A DNA stretch of 7,733 nucleotides from Parcubacteria group bacterium (GCA_020063075.1 JAGUVE010000071.1:1-7733), one strand, 5' to 3'. Counted from the first letter of the stretch, positions 1-6,147 are shown. Numbers and translations are program-made. The notes: generated from the sequence alone by a model not told the origin.

Positions 1-2
1 AT

Positions 3-299
3 TTTAAAAAACTCAAGGTCAATTTTGACTTTGAATTAGATTTATCCAACTTGACCCCTTTTGAACAAAAAGTTTTGCAAGAAGTAAAAAAAATTCCCCG
101 CGGTAAAACAAAAACTTATCAGGAAATTGCCAGAGCAATTTCCAAACCTAAAGCCAGCCGAGCGGTCGGAATGACAATTTCAAAAAATCCGTTTCCTATA
201 ATCATTCCCTGTCATAGAGTGCTGGGGAAAAAAGAAATAGGTAATTATATTTTCGGGAGAAAAATAAAAAAATATTTACTGGAACTGGAAAAGTATTAA
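3..299 (+). CDS. ogt: O6-methylguanine-DNA methyltransferase, C-terminal part (5' end outside window)
   Basis: This suicide repair protein transfers the alkyl group from O6-alkylguanine in DNA to its own cysteine. The frame is open to the left edge, and residues before the TTG at 51 (DLSNLTPFEQKV) align with the usual DL-x-GTPFQ-x-KVW entry into the DNA-binding domain. The TTG is therefore internal and the true start lies upstream. Counting from that TTG, the helix-turn-helix region (residues 1-45) includes SRAVG with the arginine-finger position, and the active-site motif IPCHRV has its cysteine at residue 54 (codon 210-212). GNY at 64-66 and the C-terminal LLELE follow the family pattern. 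The catalytic cysteine is present, so this is not an alkyltransferase-like (ATL) protein, which lacks it. Whether the missing N-terminal part carries the usual ribonuclease-like domain cannot be seen. Stop is TAA at 297-299. Confidence 0.9.
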   Translation, partial: FKKLKVNFDFELDLSNLTPFEQKVLQEVKKIPRGKTKTYQEIARAISKPKASRAVGMTISKNPFPIIIPCHRVLGKKEIGNYIFGRKIKKYLLELEKY

Positions 300-304
300 C
301 AATC

Positions 305-506
305 GCCCGTAATCTACACGCATCGCTCGGCAGAAATGCCTCGGGTGACACGCAATCGGCTTAAGTTGAAAAAGTAGTTAATTTCCGCCGTTGCTATTTC
401 TCGCCAAGCCGCCTAAAGCATTTACTGAAATACACATCTCTTCTAAGGCTTGGCTGTGAAGCGTCACGCCTCGGCAATTCTGCCTCGCTCAAAAACTACT
501 ACCGTG
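305..506. repeat. Large imperfect foldback region, possibly a decayed palindromic element
   Basis: This gap between the alkyltransferase and prmC looks less AT-rich than its surroundings and is full of inverted repeats. The left flank (about 305-353) and the reverse complement of the right flank (about 461-506) align imperfectly, including GGCAGAAATGCC against GGCAGAATTGCC and GTGACACGC against GTGACGC. Inside lie GCCAAGCC (403-410) and GGCTTGGC (447-454). Each flank also holds a small hairpin with identical stem and flanks and a different loop: TCGGCA-gaaa-TGCCTCG at 327-343 and TCGGCA-attc-TGCCTCG at 471-487. The right end reads CAAAAACTACTACCG, close to CAAAAATCTACTACGG at the end of the palindromic element at 4751-4829. 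It may be a larger, degraded member of that family, or a structured RNA; I cannot tell which. No clear promoter was found in it. Confidence 0.5.
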
Positions 507-514
507 CTTTAAGT

Positions 515-1141
515 ATGAAAAGATTTTTAAATTGTAAAATAGATATTTCAAAAAAAGTTTTTGCTCCCAGGCCGGAAACGGAATTTTGGACCAAACTCGC
601 GCTTAAGGAAATTAAAAAATTAAAAGAAAAGAAAATTGATGTTTTGGATATTTTTGCTGGTTCAGGCGCTATCGGCATTGCGGTTTTGAAAAATGTTAAA
701 AACACCTCTTGCGATTTTGTTGATGTTGATAGAAGCGCTTTATCTCAAATTAGAATCAATTTGAAAATTAACAACATTAAAAAAAGGAGATACCGAATCG
801 TAAAATCAAATTTGTTTGAAGAAATTAATAAAAATTCATTGTATGATTTCATTTTAGCCAACCCGCCCTATGTCGCTTTAAACCGTCTTTCCGAAGTCCA
901 GCCGAACGTTCTAAAAAAAGACCCCCGCTTGGCTTTATTTGCCGGAAAAGACGGCTTAGATTACATAAAAAGGCTTTTAAACGAGGTAAAAAACCATTTA
1001 AAGCCAAAAGGGAGGATTTATTTGGAGTTTGACCCTCAACAAAAACCAGAAATTAAGAAAATTTCGGGCAAAGAAGGACTAAATTTAAAATTTCGCAAAG
1101 ACCAATTCGGAAAATGGCGATTTTTAATTGGCTGGAAATGA
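515..1141 (+). CDS. prmC: Release factor glutamine methyltransferase PrmC (HemK-like), short form
   Basis: SAM-dependent N5-glutamine methyltransferase expected to modify the GGQ glutamine of peptide-chain release factors in the cytoplasm. The 208-residue product shows the PrmC signatures in order: PRPETE at 19-23 onward, SAM-binding motif I DIFAGSGAIG (45-54), acidic post-motif DFVDVD (67-72), catalytic NPPY (116-119), and the DPRLALFAGKDGLDYI block (136-151). Usual PrmC is about 280 residues and begins with a helical release-factor-binding domain of roughly 70-80 residues; here only about ten residues of the linker (FLNCKIDISKKVF) precede PRPETE. The frame stays open upstream to 365, but it has no ATG, GTG or TTG there and its translation is unlike PrmC, so ATG 515 is the only conventional start. 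No clear Shine-Dalgarno or -10 precedes it. It may be a functional short form, or a gene that lost its 5' part to the repeat-rich sequence upstream. TGA stop. Confidence 0.85.
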   Translation: MKRFLNCKIDISKKVFAPRPETEFWTKLALKEIKKLKEKKIDVLDIFAGSGAIGIAVLKNVKNTSCDFVDVDRSALSQIRINLKINNIKKRRYRIVKSNLFEEINKNSLYDFILANPPYVALNRLSEVQPNVLKKDPRLALFAGKDGLDYIKRLLNEVKNHLKPKGRIYLEFDPQQKPEIKKISGKEGLNLKFRKDQFGKWRFLIGWK

Positions 1142-1153
1142 AAAAAAATTTGA

Positions 1154-1231
1154 CCCCGTAGTAGATTTTCGACAAATCCCGCTTTTAGCGGGATTTAATA
1201 CGGCAAAGCCGGTCGAAAATTCACTACGGGG
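1154..1231 (+). repeat. Palindromic element, copy A (three-way-junction foldback)
   Basis: The outer arms are CCCCGTAGTAGATTTTCGAC (1154-1173) and GTCGAAAATTCACTACGGGG (1212-1231). They pair over 20 positions except for one A/C mismatch and one G/T wobble at 1163-1164 against 1221-1222. Between them are two separate perfect hairpins: a 9-bp stem AAATCCCGC/GCGGGATTT (1174-1182, 1188-1196) with loop TTTTA, and a 4-bp stem CGGC-AAA-GCCG (1201-1211). The whole can fold as a cloverleaf or three-way junction. TTTGA flanks it directly on both sides (1149-1153 and 1232-1236), and the right-hand TTTGA forms part of the nrdD -35 box. The arms match copy B (4751-4829), but the internal hairpins do not. 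It could act as a terminator for prmC, an insulator, or a miniature mobile repeat; there is no T-tract of the usual intrinsic-terminator kind. Confidence 0.85.
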
Positions 1232-1232
1232 T

Positions 1233-1260
1233 TTGACAAGGTTTTTAGCCGTGATAAAAT
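1233..1260 (+). promoter_or_regulatory. Promoter of nrdD-nrdG
   Basis: A perfect -35 TTGACA (1233-1238), a 16-base spacer and -10 TAAAAT (1255-1260, one mismatch to TATAAT). The -10 ends six bases before the nrdD ATG, so transcription should begin at or next to the A of the start codon and the message should be leaderless. The -35 lies one base beyond the end of palindromic copy A. I see no NrdR-box pair in the surrounding sequence. Confidence 0.75.
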
Positions 1261-1266
1261 TAAACA

Positions 1267-3429
1267 ATGTCTGCAAATAAAATTACAAAAGTTCAGAAAA
1301 GAAGCGGCATAATTGTTGATTTTGTCCAGGAAAAAATTACTGAGGCTATTTTTAAATCTATAACCGCCGCGGGAGAGGGAGACGGAGTTAAATCAAGAAG
1401 GGCTTCAAAGAAAGCCATTCAGATTTTAAACCGAAGGTTTAAAAAAGGCGAAATTCCCAACGTTGAACAGATTCAAGACATAGTTGAAGAGGTTTTGATT
1501 TCGGCGGGTTTGGTTGAAACAGCCAAAGCATATATTTTATACAGAGAACAGAGAAGGAGAGTCAGGGAAGCAGTGAAAGTTTCCGAAGAAGCAGTGGATA
1601 GGGTTGACCAGTATTTGGAGAAATTAGACTGGGAGGTTCAGGAAAACGCAAATATGGCTTTTTCCCTGCAGGGATTAAATCATTACGGCGTTTCTTACAT
1701 TGTAAAAAAATATTGGTTAAATAAAATCTATCCAAAAGAAATCAGAGAAGCAGTAAAATCCGGCGACTTCCATATTCACAACTTAGATACCCTTGCCTGT
1801 TATTGTCAGGGCTGGGACCTTTATGACCTTTTACTAAGAGGGTTCCGTGGAGTTTCAGGAAAAGTTGAGTCAATTCCGCCAAAACACTTTAGAACTGCTT
1901 TGGGACAGTTGGTTAATTTCTTTTACACCCTCCAGGGGGAAAATGCCGGAGCCGAATCAATTTCTTCGTTTGACACCTTGCTTGCCCCTTTTATCAGATA
2001 CGATAATTTAAATTACTCTCAAGTGAAACAAAATCTTCAAGAATTTTTATTCAACTGCGCAATACCGACTCGTGTCGGTTTTCAGACACCCTTCACAAAC
2101 ATTACCATTGACACTAAACCCTCGCCAGTTTTTGCTAAGCAGCCGGTAATTATTGGCGGGAAACTAAAAGAAGAAACTTACGGCGAATTCCAGAAAGAAA
2201 TGGATACTTTGAATCGGGCGCTTTACGAGTGTTTGATGGAGGGAGATGCAAAAGGGCGCGTTTTCACTTTTCCCATTCCAACCATTTCCATTACCAAAGA
2301 TTTTGATTGGGACAACCCGGCCCTGAATGCAATGTGGGAAGCGACAGCTAAATACGGAGTTAATTATTTTGCCAACTATGTTAATTCTGAAATGAAACCG
2401 GAAGACATCAGAGCAATGTGCTGTCGGTTATTGCTTGATAAAAGAGAACTTTATAATCGGGGCGGGGGATTGTTTGGCGCAGGAGCTTTAACTGGAAGTA
2501 TCGGCGTGGTTACCATCAATTTGCCGCGAATTGGTTATCTGTCAAAGACCAAAAATGAATTTTTTGAAAAACTGGAAAAAATGATGAATTTAGCAAAAGA
2601 AAGCTTAGAGATTAAAAGAAAGGCCCTGGAGAACTTTATTGAAAAGGGACTCTATCCCTACTCAAGATTTTATTTACAGGGGGTAAAAGAAATGAGAAAC
2701 GCCTACTACGCCAACCACTTTTCAACCATTGGTTTAATTGGAATGAATGAAGCCACTCTTAATTTCATCGGTGAGAACGTTGCGTCAAAGAAGGGAAGAA
2801 AATTTGCTTTGGAGGTTTTGGATTTTATGCGAGAAAGATTGCTTAAATATCAAAAAGAAACCGGAAACGTTTACAATTTAGAAGCGACTCCGGCCGAATC
2901 TACCGCTTACCGTCTGGCTCAAAAAGATAGAGAAAAATATCCCGATATCGTCACTGCCGGCTCAAAGAAAATACCATACTATACCAATTCAAGCCATTTA
3001 CCGGTAAATTACACCGACGACATTTTTGAAGTTTTAAATCTTCAGGATGAACTGCAGCGCCAATACAATGGCGGAACAGCCTTACACCTCTTTTTAGGAG
3101 AGCGGCTTTCAGACACCCAAACAGTTAAAAATCTGGTCAGAAAAACATTTGAAAACTTCAAATTGCCCTATATTACTTTAACTCCCACTTTTTCCATCTG
3201 TCCCAATCATGGCTATGTATCAGGAGAACACTTTTTTTGCCCCAGATGCGAAGCAAAACAGCCATACGAGGTTTATTCAAGAATCGTCGGATATCTTCGT
3301 CCCGTTCAGCAGTGGAATTTGGGAAAACAGGAAGAATTCAGGTGGAGAAAGGAATACCGTGTTTATAAAGAGGATAAACTAACCGCTCCGCCAAAAGAAA
3401 AAATCTTGGCTCAATTGAAAGTCAATTGA
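1267..3429 (+). CDS. nrdD: Anaerobic (class III) ribonucleoside-triphosphate reductase
   Basis: Oxygen-sensitive glycyl-radical enzyme that reduces ribonucleoside triphosphates to dNTPs in the cytoplasm. The 720-residue product starts with an ATP-cone allosteric domain (about residues 4-95, TKVQKRSG to LYREQRR), which senses ATP/dATP. The catalytic barrel follows, with ACYCQGW (C178, C180), a CCR motif (C385, C386; one should be the thiyl-radical cysteine) and GGGLFGAGALTGSIG (399-413). Near the C-terminus a metal site reads C645-x2-H648 and C658-x2-C661, and the radical glycine is G675 in RIVGYL, followed by QQWNLGKQEEF. The first zinc pair has histidine where many relatives have cysteine. 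Length and motif order are complete. ATG 1267 is placed directly after a strong promoter with no leader. nrdG, its activase, begins four bases after the TGA stop, so the two form an operon. Confidence 0.97.
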   Translation: MSANKITKVQKRSGIIVDFVQEKITEAIFKSITAAGEGDGVKSRRASKKAIQILNRRFKKGEIPNVEQIQDIVEEVLISAGLVETAKAYILYREQRRRVREAVKVSEEAVDRVDQYLEKLDWEVQENANMAFSLQGLNHYGVSYIVKKYWLNKIYPKEIREAVKSGDFHIHNLDTLACYCQGWDLYDLLLRGFRGVSGKVESIPPKHFRTALGQLVNFFYTLQGENAGAESISSFDTLLAPFIRYDNLNYSQVKQNLQEFLFNCAIPTRVGFQTPFTNITIDTKPSPVFAKQPVIIGGKLKEETYGEFQKEMDTLNRALYECLMEGDAKGRVFTFPIPTISITKDFDWDNPALNAMWEATAKYGVNYFANYVNSEMKPEDIRAMCCRLLLDKRELYNRGGGLFGAGALTGSIGVVTINLPRIGYLSKTKNEFFEKLEKMMNLAKESLEIKRKALENFIEKGLYPYSRFYLQGVKEMRNAYYANHFSTIGLIGMNEATLNFIGENVASKKGRKFALEVLDFMRERLLKYQKETGNVYNLEATPAESTAYRLAQKDREKYPDIVTAGSKKIPYYTNSSHLPVNYTDDIFEVLNLQDELQRQYNGGTALHLFLGERLSDTQTVKNLVRKTFENFKLPYITLTPTFSICPNHGYVSGEHFFCPRCEAKQPYEVYSRIVGYLRPVQQWNLGKQEEFRWRKEYRVYKEDKLTAPPKEKILAQLKVN

Positions 3430-3433
3430 AAGA

Positions 3434-4162
3434 ATGATTTTTGGAGGCTTGCAAAAACTAACTCTAATAGATTTTCCGGGCAAATTAGCTTGCACCATTT
3501 TTTGCGCTGGCTGTAATTTTCGCTGTCATTTTTGCTACAACAGGGAATTAGTTTTGGCAGAAGAAATAAAAAGGCATCCCAAAATTTCTGAGGATGACTT
3601 TTTTGAATTTCTAAGCGAAAAAAGGAAATTATTAGAGGGAGTTTGCGTGACGGGCGGCGAACCAACTTTGCAAAAAGACCTGCCGGATTTTATTAAAAAA
3701 ATAAAAAAACTTGGCTTTCTGGTTAAACTTGATACTAATGGTTCAAATCCCGGGATGCTGGAGAAATTATTTAGAGAGAAACTCATTGATTACATAGCAA
3801 TGGATATCAAAGCGCCTCTTGGCGTCAAGTCTAAAATCTCAAATCTAAAATCTAAAAAATACGAGAAGGTAGTAGGCGCCAAAATAAATTTAAATAAAAT
3901 AAAAAAAAGTATTGAACTCGTTAAAAATTCGGGTGTTGATTATGAGTTTCGCACGACGGTTGTTCCCGTTCTTCATACAAAAGAAGACATTATTCAGATT
4001 GCTAGAGAAATATCGTCGGCGAAAAAATATTTTTTGCAAAATTTCAGACCAAAAAAGACAGTTGACCCAAAACTCGCAAAAATAAAACCCTATCCTCAAG
4101 AGTTTTTACTGGAAATTCAAAAAGCCATTTCTCCCTTTTTTGAGATTTGCCAAGTGAGATAA
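3434..4162 (+). CDS. nrdG: Radical-SAM activating protein of anaerobic ribonucleotide reductase
   Basis: Uses a [4Fe-4S] cluster and S-adenosylmethionine to generate the glycyl radical on NrdD. The 242-residue protein opens with GGLQKLTLIDFPGK, the start typical of the longer NrdG type, and has the radical-SAM cluster motif C27-x3-C31-x2-C34 (GCNFRCHFC). VTGGEPTL (about 72-79) is the SAM-contacting GGE motif and MDIKAPL (about 118-124) a later barrel strand. A lysine/serine-rich stretch after KAPL comes from a 7-bp tandem repeat in the DNA and looks like an insertion relative to the usual family sequence. ATG 3434 sits four bases after nrdD, so translation is probably coupled. GGAGG at 3443-3447 lies inside the gene and encodes the conserved Gly-Gly, so it does not act as a ribosome site for this start. 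It ends five bases from the convergent arginine decarboxylase gene. Confidence 0.93.
   Translation: MIFGGLQKLTLIDFPGKLACTIFCAGCNFRCHFCYNRELVLAEEIKRHPKISEDDFFEFLSEKRKLLEGVCVTGGEPTLQKDLPDFIKKIKKLGFLVKLDTNGSNPGMLEKLFREKLIDYIAMDIKAPLGVKSKISNLKSKKYEKVVGAKINLNKIKKSIELVKNSGVDYEFRTTVVPVLHTKEDIIQIAREISSAKKYFLQNFRPKKTVDPKLAKIKPYPQEFLLEIQKAISPFFEICQVR
3830..3857 (+). repeat. Four tandem 7-bp units inside nrdG
   Basis: The units read TCTAAAA, TCTCAAA, TCTAAAA, TCTAAAA. In the nrdG frame they encode roughly SKISNLKSKK between MDIKAPLG and YEKVVG, a position where related activases usually pass directly from KAPL to a Tyr-Glu segment. Because the unit is seven bases long, gain or loss of one copy would shift the nrdG frame. 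Confidence 0.8.
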
Positions 4163-4167
4163 TTTTT

Positions 4168-4713
4168 CTACTCCAACAATACGGCGGCGGCAATAACCGT
4201 TGTCCATAATCCATCTTTATTGCCTTCGAATGACTGGCAGAGGTGAGTTGTTTTAAAGATACGGCCGCTGGCTTTGTAAATTTGTTCTCTTTCTTCCCAA
4301 GCTTTTGCCGAGTCAAATTCTATGCCCAGAGTGGTGGCTAACATGGTAGCCGCCAAATCTTCGCTATATTCACCGGCAACTTCTGCCTTTTGACCGAAAG
4401 CATGATGTTCTGAAAGATAGCCGTATTGGTCGCTTTCTTTTGGCACCGCTACGCCAATGGAAGCAGAAATCAAACGGTTGGGTTCGTTTGTTTCACTTCT
4501 TGAAAAAACGCAAAAAATTATTTGGCCCGGCTTTAAAATTTTTAATCCCTCCTCTCTTGGTATTATCTTGCAGTTAGGAGGCAAGATGCTTGAAACAAAG
4601 ACCAGATTGTATTTTTCTATTCCGGCATCTCTTAACGCCACCTCAAAAGAAGCAAGCTTATCCTTATGCACTCCCGCCCCTTTCGTTAAAAAAATTTTTG
4701 TTGGTACGTTCAT
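4168..4713 (-). CDS. pdaD: Pyruvoyl-dependent arginine decarboxylase
   Basis: Converts arginine to agmatine, the entry to polyamine synthesis or an acid-resistance/arginine-agmatine exchange route. The 181-residue proenzyme has the family's self-cleavage site in FVSSILPP: cleavage between S41 and S42 would give a small beta chain and an alpha chain whose new N-terminal serine becomes the pyruvoyl cofactor. GYLSEHH contains the glutamate (E102) matching the catalytic acid of archaeal enzymes, and the C-terminal half (AATMLATTLGI to TTVIAAAVLLE) fits the family. Length is usual for the archaeal/chlamydial type. No membrane or export signal is visible. It is transcribed alone, tail to tail with nrdG and head to head with purA. 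ATG 4713 follows its own promoter without a ribosome site. No agmatinase, agmatine deiminase or antiporter gene lies in the window to show the product's fate. Confidence 0.92.
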   Translation of the reverse strand: MNVPTKIFLTKGAGVHKDKLASFEVALRDAGIEKYNLVFVSSILPPNCKIIPREEGLKILKPGQIIFCVFSRSETNEPNRLISASIGVAVPKESDQYGYLSEHHAFGQKAEVAGEYSEDLAATMLATTLGIEFDSAKAWEEREQIYKASGRIFKTTHLCQSFEGNKDGLWTTVIAAAVLLE

Positions 4714-4721
4714 ATATATTA

Positions 4722-4750
4722 ATAATATATTTTTGAAATAATATAGTCAA
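4722..4750 (-). promoter_or_regulatory. Promoter of the arginine decarboxylase gene
   Basis: On the minus strand: -35 TTGACT (4745-4750), a 17-base spacer and -10 TATTAT (4722-4727). The -10 ends eight bases before the ATG at 4713, so the transcript should have at most a base or two of leader. The -35 directly touches the end of palindromic copy B. Confidence 0.7.
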
Positions 4751-4829
4751 CCCCGTAGTGAATTTTTGACTGAGTTTTTCTGAAAGAAAAACTAATTTTC
4801 GCGCAGCGAGTCAAAAATCTACTACGGGG
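4751..4829 (-). repeat. Palindromic element, copy B (three-way-junction foldback)
   Basis: Plus-strand arms are CCCCGTAGTGAATTTTTGAC (4751-4770) and GTCAAAAATCTACTACGGGG (4810-4829). They pair over 20 positions apart from the same A/C plus G/T pair of positions as in copy A. The internal hairpins are a 9-bp stem AGTTTTTCT/AGAAAAACT (4773-4781, 4785-4793, loop GAA) and a 4-bp stem TCGC-GCA-GCGA (4799-4809). These are unrelated in sequence to those of copy A but have the same stem lengths. By the arm mismatch the element lies on the minus strand relative to copy A. TCAA (TTGA on the minus strand) flanks it directly on both sides (4747-4750, 4830-4833). It lies between the divergent promoters of the decarboxylase gene and purA. 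Confidence 0.85.
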
Positions 4830-4839
4830 TCAACTTACT

Positions 4840-4868
4840 TTGTCAAGGAGAAATAAATTTGGTAAAAT
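4840..4868 (+). promoter_or_regulatory. Promoter of purA
   Basis: -35 TTGTCA (4840-4845), a 17-base spacer and -10 TAAAAT (4863-4868). The -10 ends seven bases before ATG 4876, which predicts a leaderless message. AGGAG at 4846-4850 falls in the spacer, 25 bases from the ATG, so it is not a usable ribosome site. Confidence 0.7.
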
Positions 4869-4875
4869 AAAACAT

Positions 4876-6147
4876 ATGCCAACTACGGTTGTTATCGGAG
4901 CCCAGTGGGGAGACGAAGGAAAAGGAAAGGTAGTTGACTATCTTTCCCAGAAAATGGATTTTGTGGTGAGAGTAAACGGCGGCCCTAACGCCGGACACAC
5001 CGTTATTAATGAATACGGCGAGTTTAAACTCCACCTGGTTCCGGCCGGAATTTTTAATTCAAAAACAATTTCCATCGTTGGTAACGGAGTGGCGATTGAC
5101 CCAAAAATTTTGCTCGGCGAAATAGACGACTTGAATAAAAAAGGAATTTCCTGCCAAAATCTTAAAATCAGCGACAAAGCCCACTTAATCTTGCCCTGGC
5201 ATATTTTGTTGGATGAGTTGCAAGAAAAAGAAAGAGGAGCAAACGAAATAGGCACCACCAAAAGGGGAATCGGTCCTGTTTTTTCCGACAAAGTTGGAAG
5301 GTTTGGGTTGAGAGCCGGGGATTTCATCAACGAAAAAGAATTTTCGGAAAAATTATTTTTTTCTTTCAACCAGGCGAAAAATTTACTCGGAGAAAAATTG
5401 AGTTTTTCTTTTGACGAAATTCTCAGAAAAATCCTATCTCAAAAAACCTATTTGCTTTCTTACATTACTCAGACCGAGTTTATTCTTTGGGAGGCAATCG
5501 CGAGAAAGAAAAATATTTTACTGGAAGGAGCCCAAGGAACCTTGCTTGATGTTGATTTTGGAACCTATCCCGACGTTACTTCCTCAACTTGCGTTGCGGC
5601 TGGCGCATCCCAGGGAAGCGGTATCCCGCCAAAAGAAATTAATGAGGTTATCGGCGTGGTCAAGGCGTATACTACTCGGGTTGGCGCGGGGGAGCAGCCC
5701 TTTCCAACCGAGATGCCAAAGGAAATTTCTTCCGCTCTGAGAGAAAAAGCAAATGAATATGGGGCGACAACGGGGCGGCCCCGCAGGTGCGGCTGGCTTG
5801 ACGCTTTTTTGCTGAAATACGCGGCAAAAATCAACGGCTTTACCTCTCTTGCCGTTACTCGGCTTGACAGTTTAAGCGGTTTTGAAAAACTTAAAATTTG
5901 TTTTGGATACCGAACAAAGGAAGGAAAACCAATCTCTTTTGAACAATTATCAACTTCGCGATTGAAGGAAGTTCAGCCGGTTTATCTTGAAGCTCCCGGC
6001 TGGCAGGAATTTCCAAAGGACTGCAAAAAATTATCTGATTTGCCAAAGGAAGCCAGAAAGTACTTGGGAAAAATTAAGGAGTTAGTTGAAGTTCCGGTAA
6101 GATTGATTTCTTTGGGCCCGGAAAGAGAGCAGATGCTCCGGGTCTAA
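4876..6147 (+). CDS. purA: Adenylosuccinate synthetase
   Basis: GTP-dependent ligation of aspartate to IMP, the first committed step from IMP to AMP. The 423-residue product is close to the usual 425-435. Visible motifs are the P-loop GAQWGDEGKGK (8-18) with catalytic D13, NGGPNAGHTV with catalytic H41, GTTKRGIGP in the IMP/Mg region, EGAQGTLLDVDFGTYP, TTRVGAGEQPFPTE, the RRCGW-LDA segment and a terminal SLGPEREQ matching the guanine-binding end. The frame extends upstream to a TTG at 4840, but that stretch is the promoter; ATG 4876 puts the protein start at the family's position, directly before the first beta strand. purB is not in the window. The gene ends three bases from the convergent pyrF with no obvious terminator between them. 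Confidence 0.97.
   Translation: MPTTVVIGAQWGDEGKGKVVDYLSQKMDFVVRVNGGPNAGHTVINEYGEFKLHLVPAGIFNSKTISIVGNGVAIDPKILLGEIDDLNKKGISCQNLKISDKAHLILPWHILLDELQEKERGANEIGTTKRGIGPVFSDKVGRFGLRAGDFINEKEFSEKLFFSFNQAKNLLGEKLSFSFDEILRKILSQKTYLLSYITQTEFILWEAIARKKNILLEGAQGTLLDVDFGTYPDVTSSTCVAAGASQGSGIPPKEINEVIGVVKAYTTRVGAGEQPFPTEMPKEISSALREKANEYGATTGRPRRCGWLDAFLLKYAAKINGFTSLAVTRLDSLSGFEKLKICFGYRTKEGKPISFEQLSTSRLKEVQPVYLEAPGWQEFPKDCKKLSDLPKEARKYLGKIKELVEVPVRLISLGPEREQMLRV

Noticed and set aside
51..58. TTGACCCC inside the alkyltransferase gene, resembling the outer end of the palindromic elements.
   Set aside because: It is followed by TTTT rather than GTAGT, has no partner arm, and lies in a conserved coding stretch; taken as chance.
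365..514. In-frame open stretch before prmC as a hidden N-terminal domain.
   Set aside because: No ATG, GTG or TTG in frame, translation unlike PrmC, and the bases form inverted repeats instead.
1139..1141. TGA read as glycine (code 25 of some CPR lineages).
   Set aside because: TGA ends prmC and nrdD at family-appropriate positions, and read-through of nrdD would overlap nrdG in another frame.
3443..3447. GGAGG as a ribosome binding site for a later nrdG start.
   Set aside because: It lies inside the gene, encodes the conserved Gly-Gly, and the only nearby start codon (TTG at 3449) is one base away.
4457..4741. Plus-strand open frame opposite the arginine decarboxylase gene, and similar shadow frames opposite purA and nrdG.
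   Set aside because: No family resemblance; each lies wholly or mostly antisense to a well-supported gene.
4840..4875. Upstream TTG start for purA adding 12 residues.
   Set aside because: The stretch is the purA -35/-10 region and the added residues have no counterpart in the family; ATG 4876 gives the standard N-terminus.
6117..6142. CCCGGA/TCCGGG hairpin at the end of purA as a terminator.
   Set aside because: Only 6 bp with a 14-base loop, inside conserved coding sequence (GPEREQ), and not followed by a T-tract on either strand.
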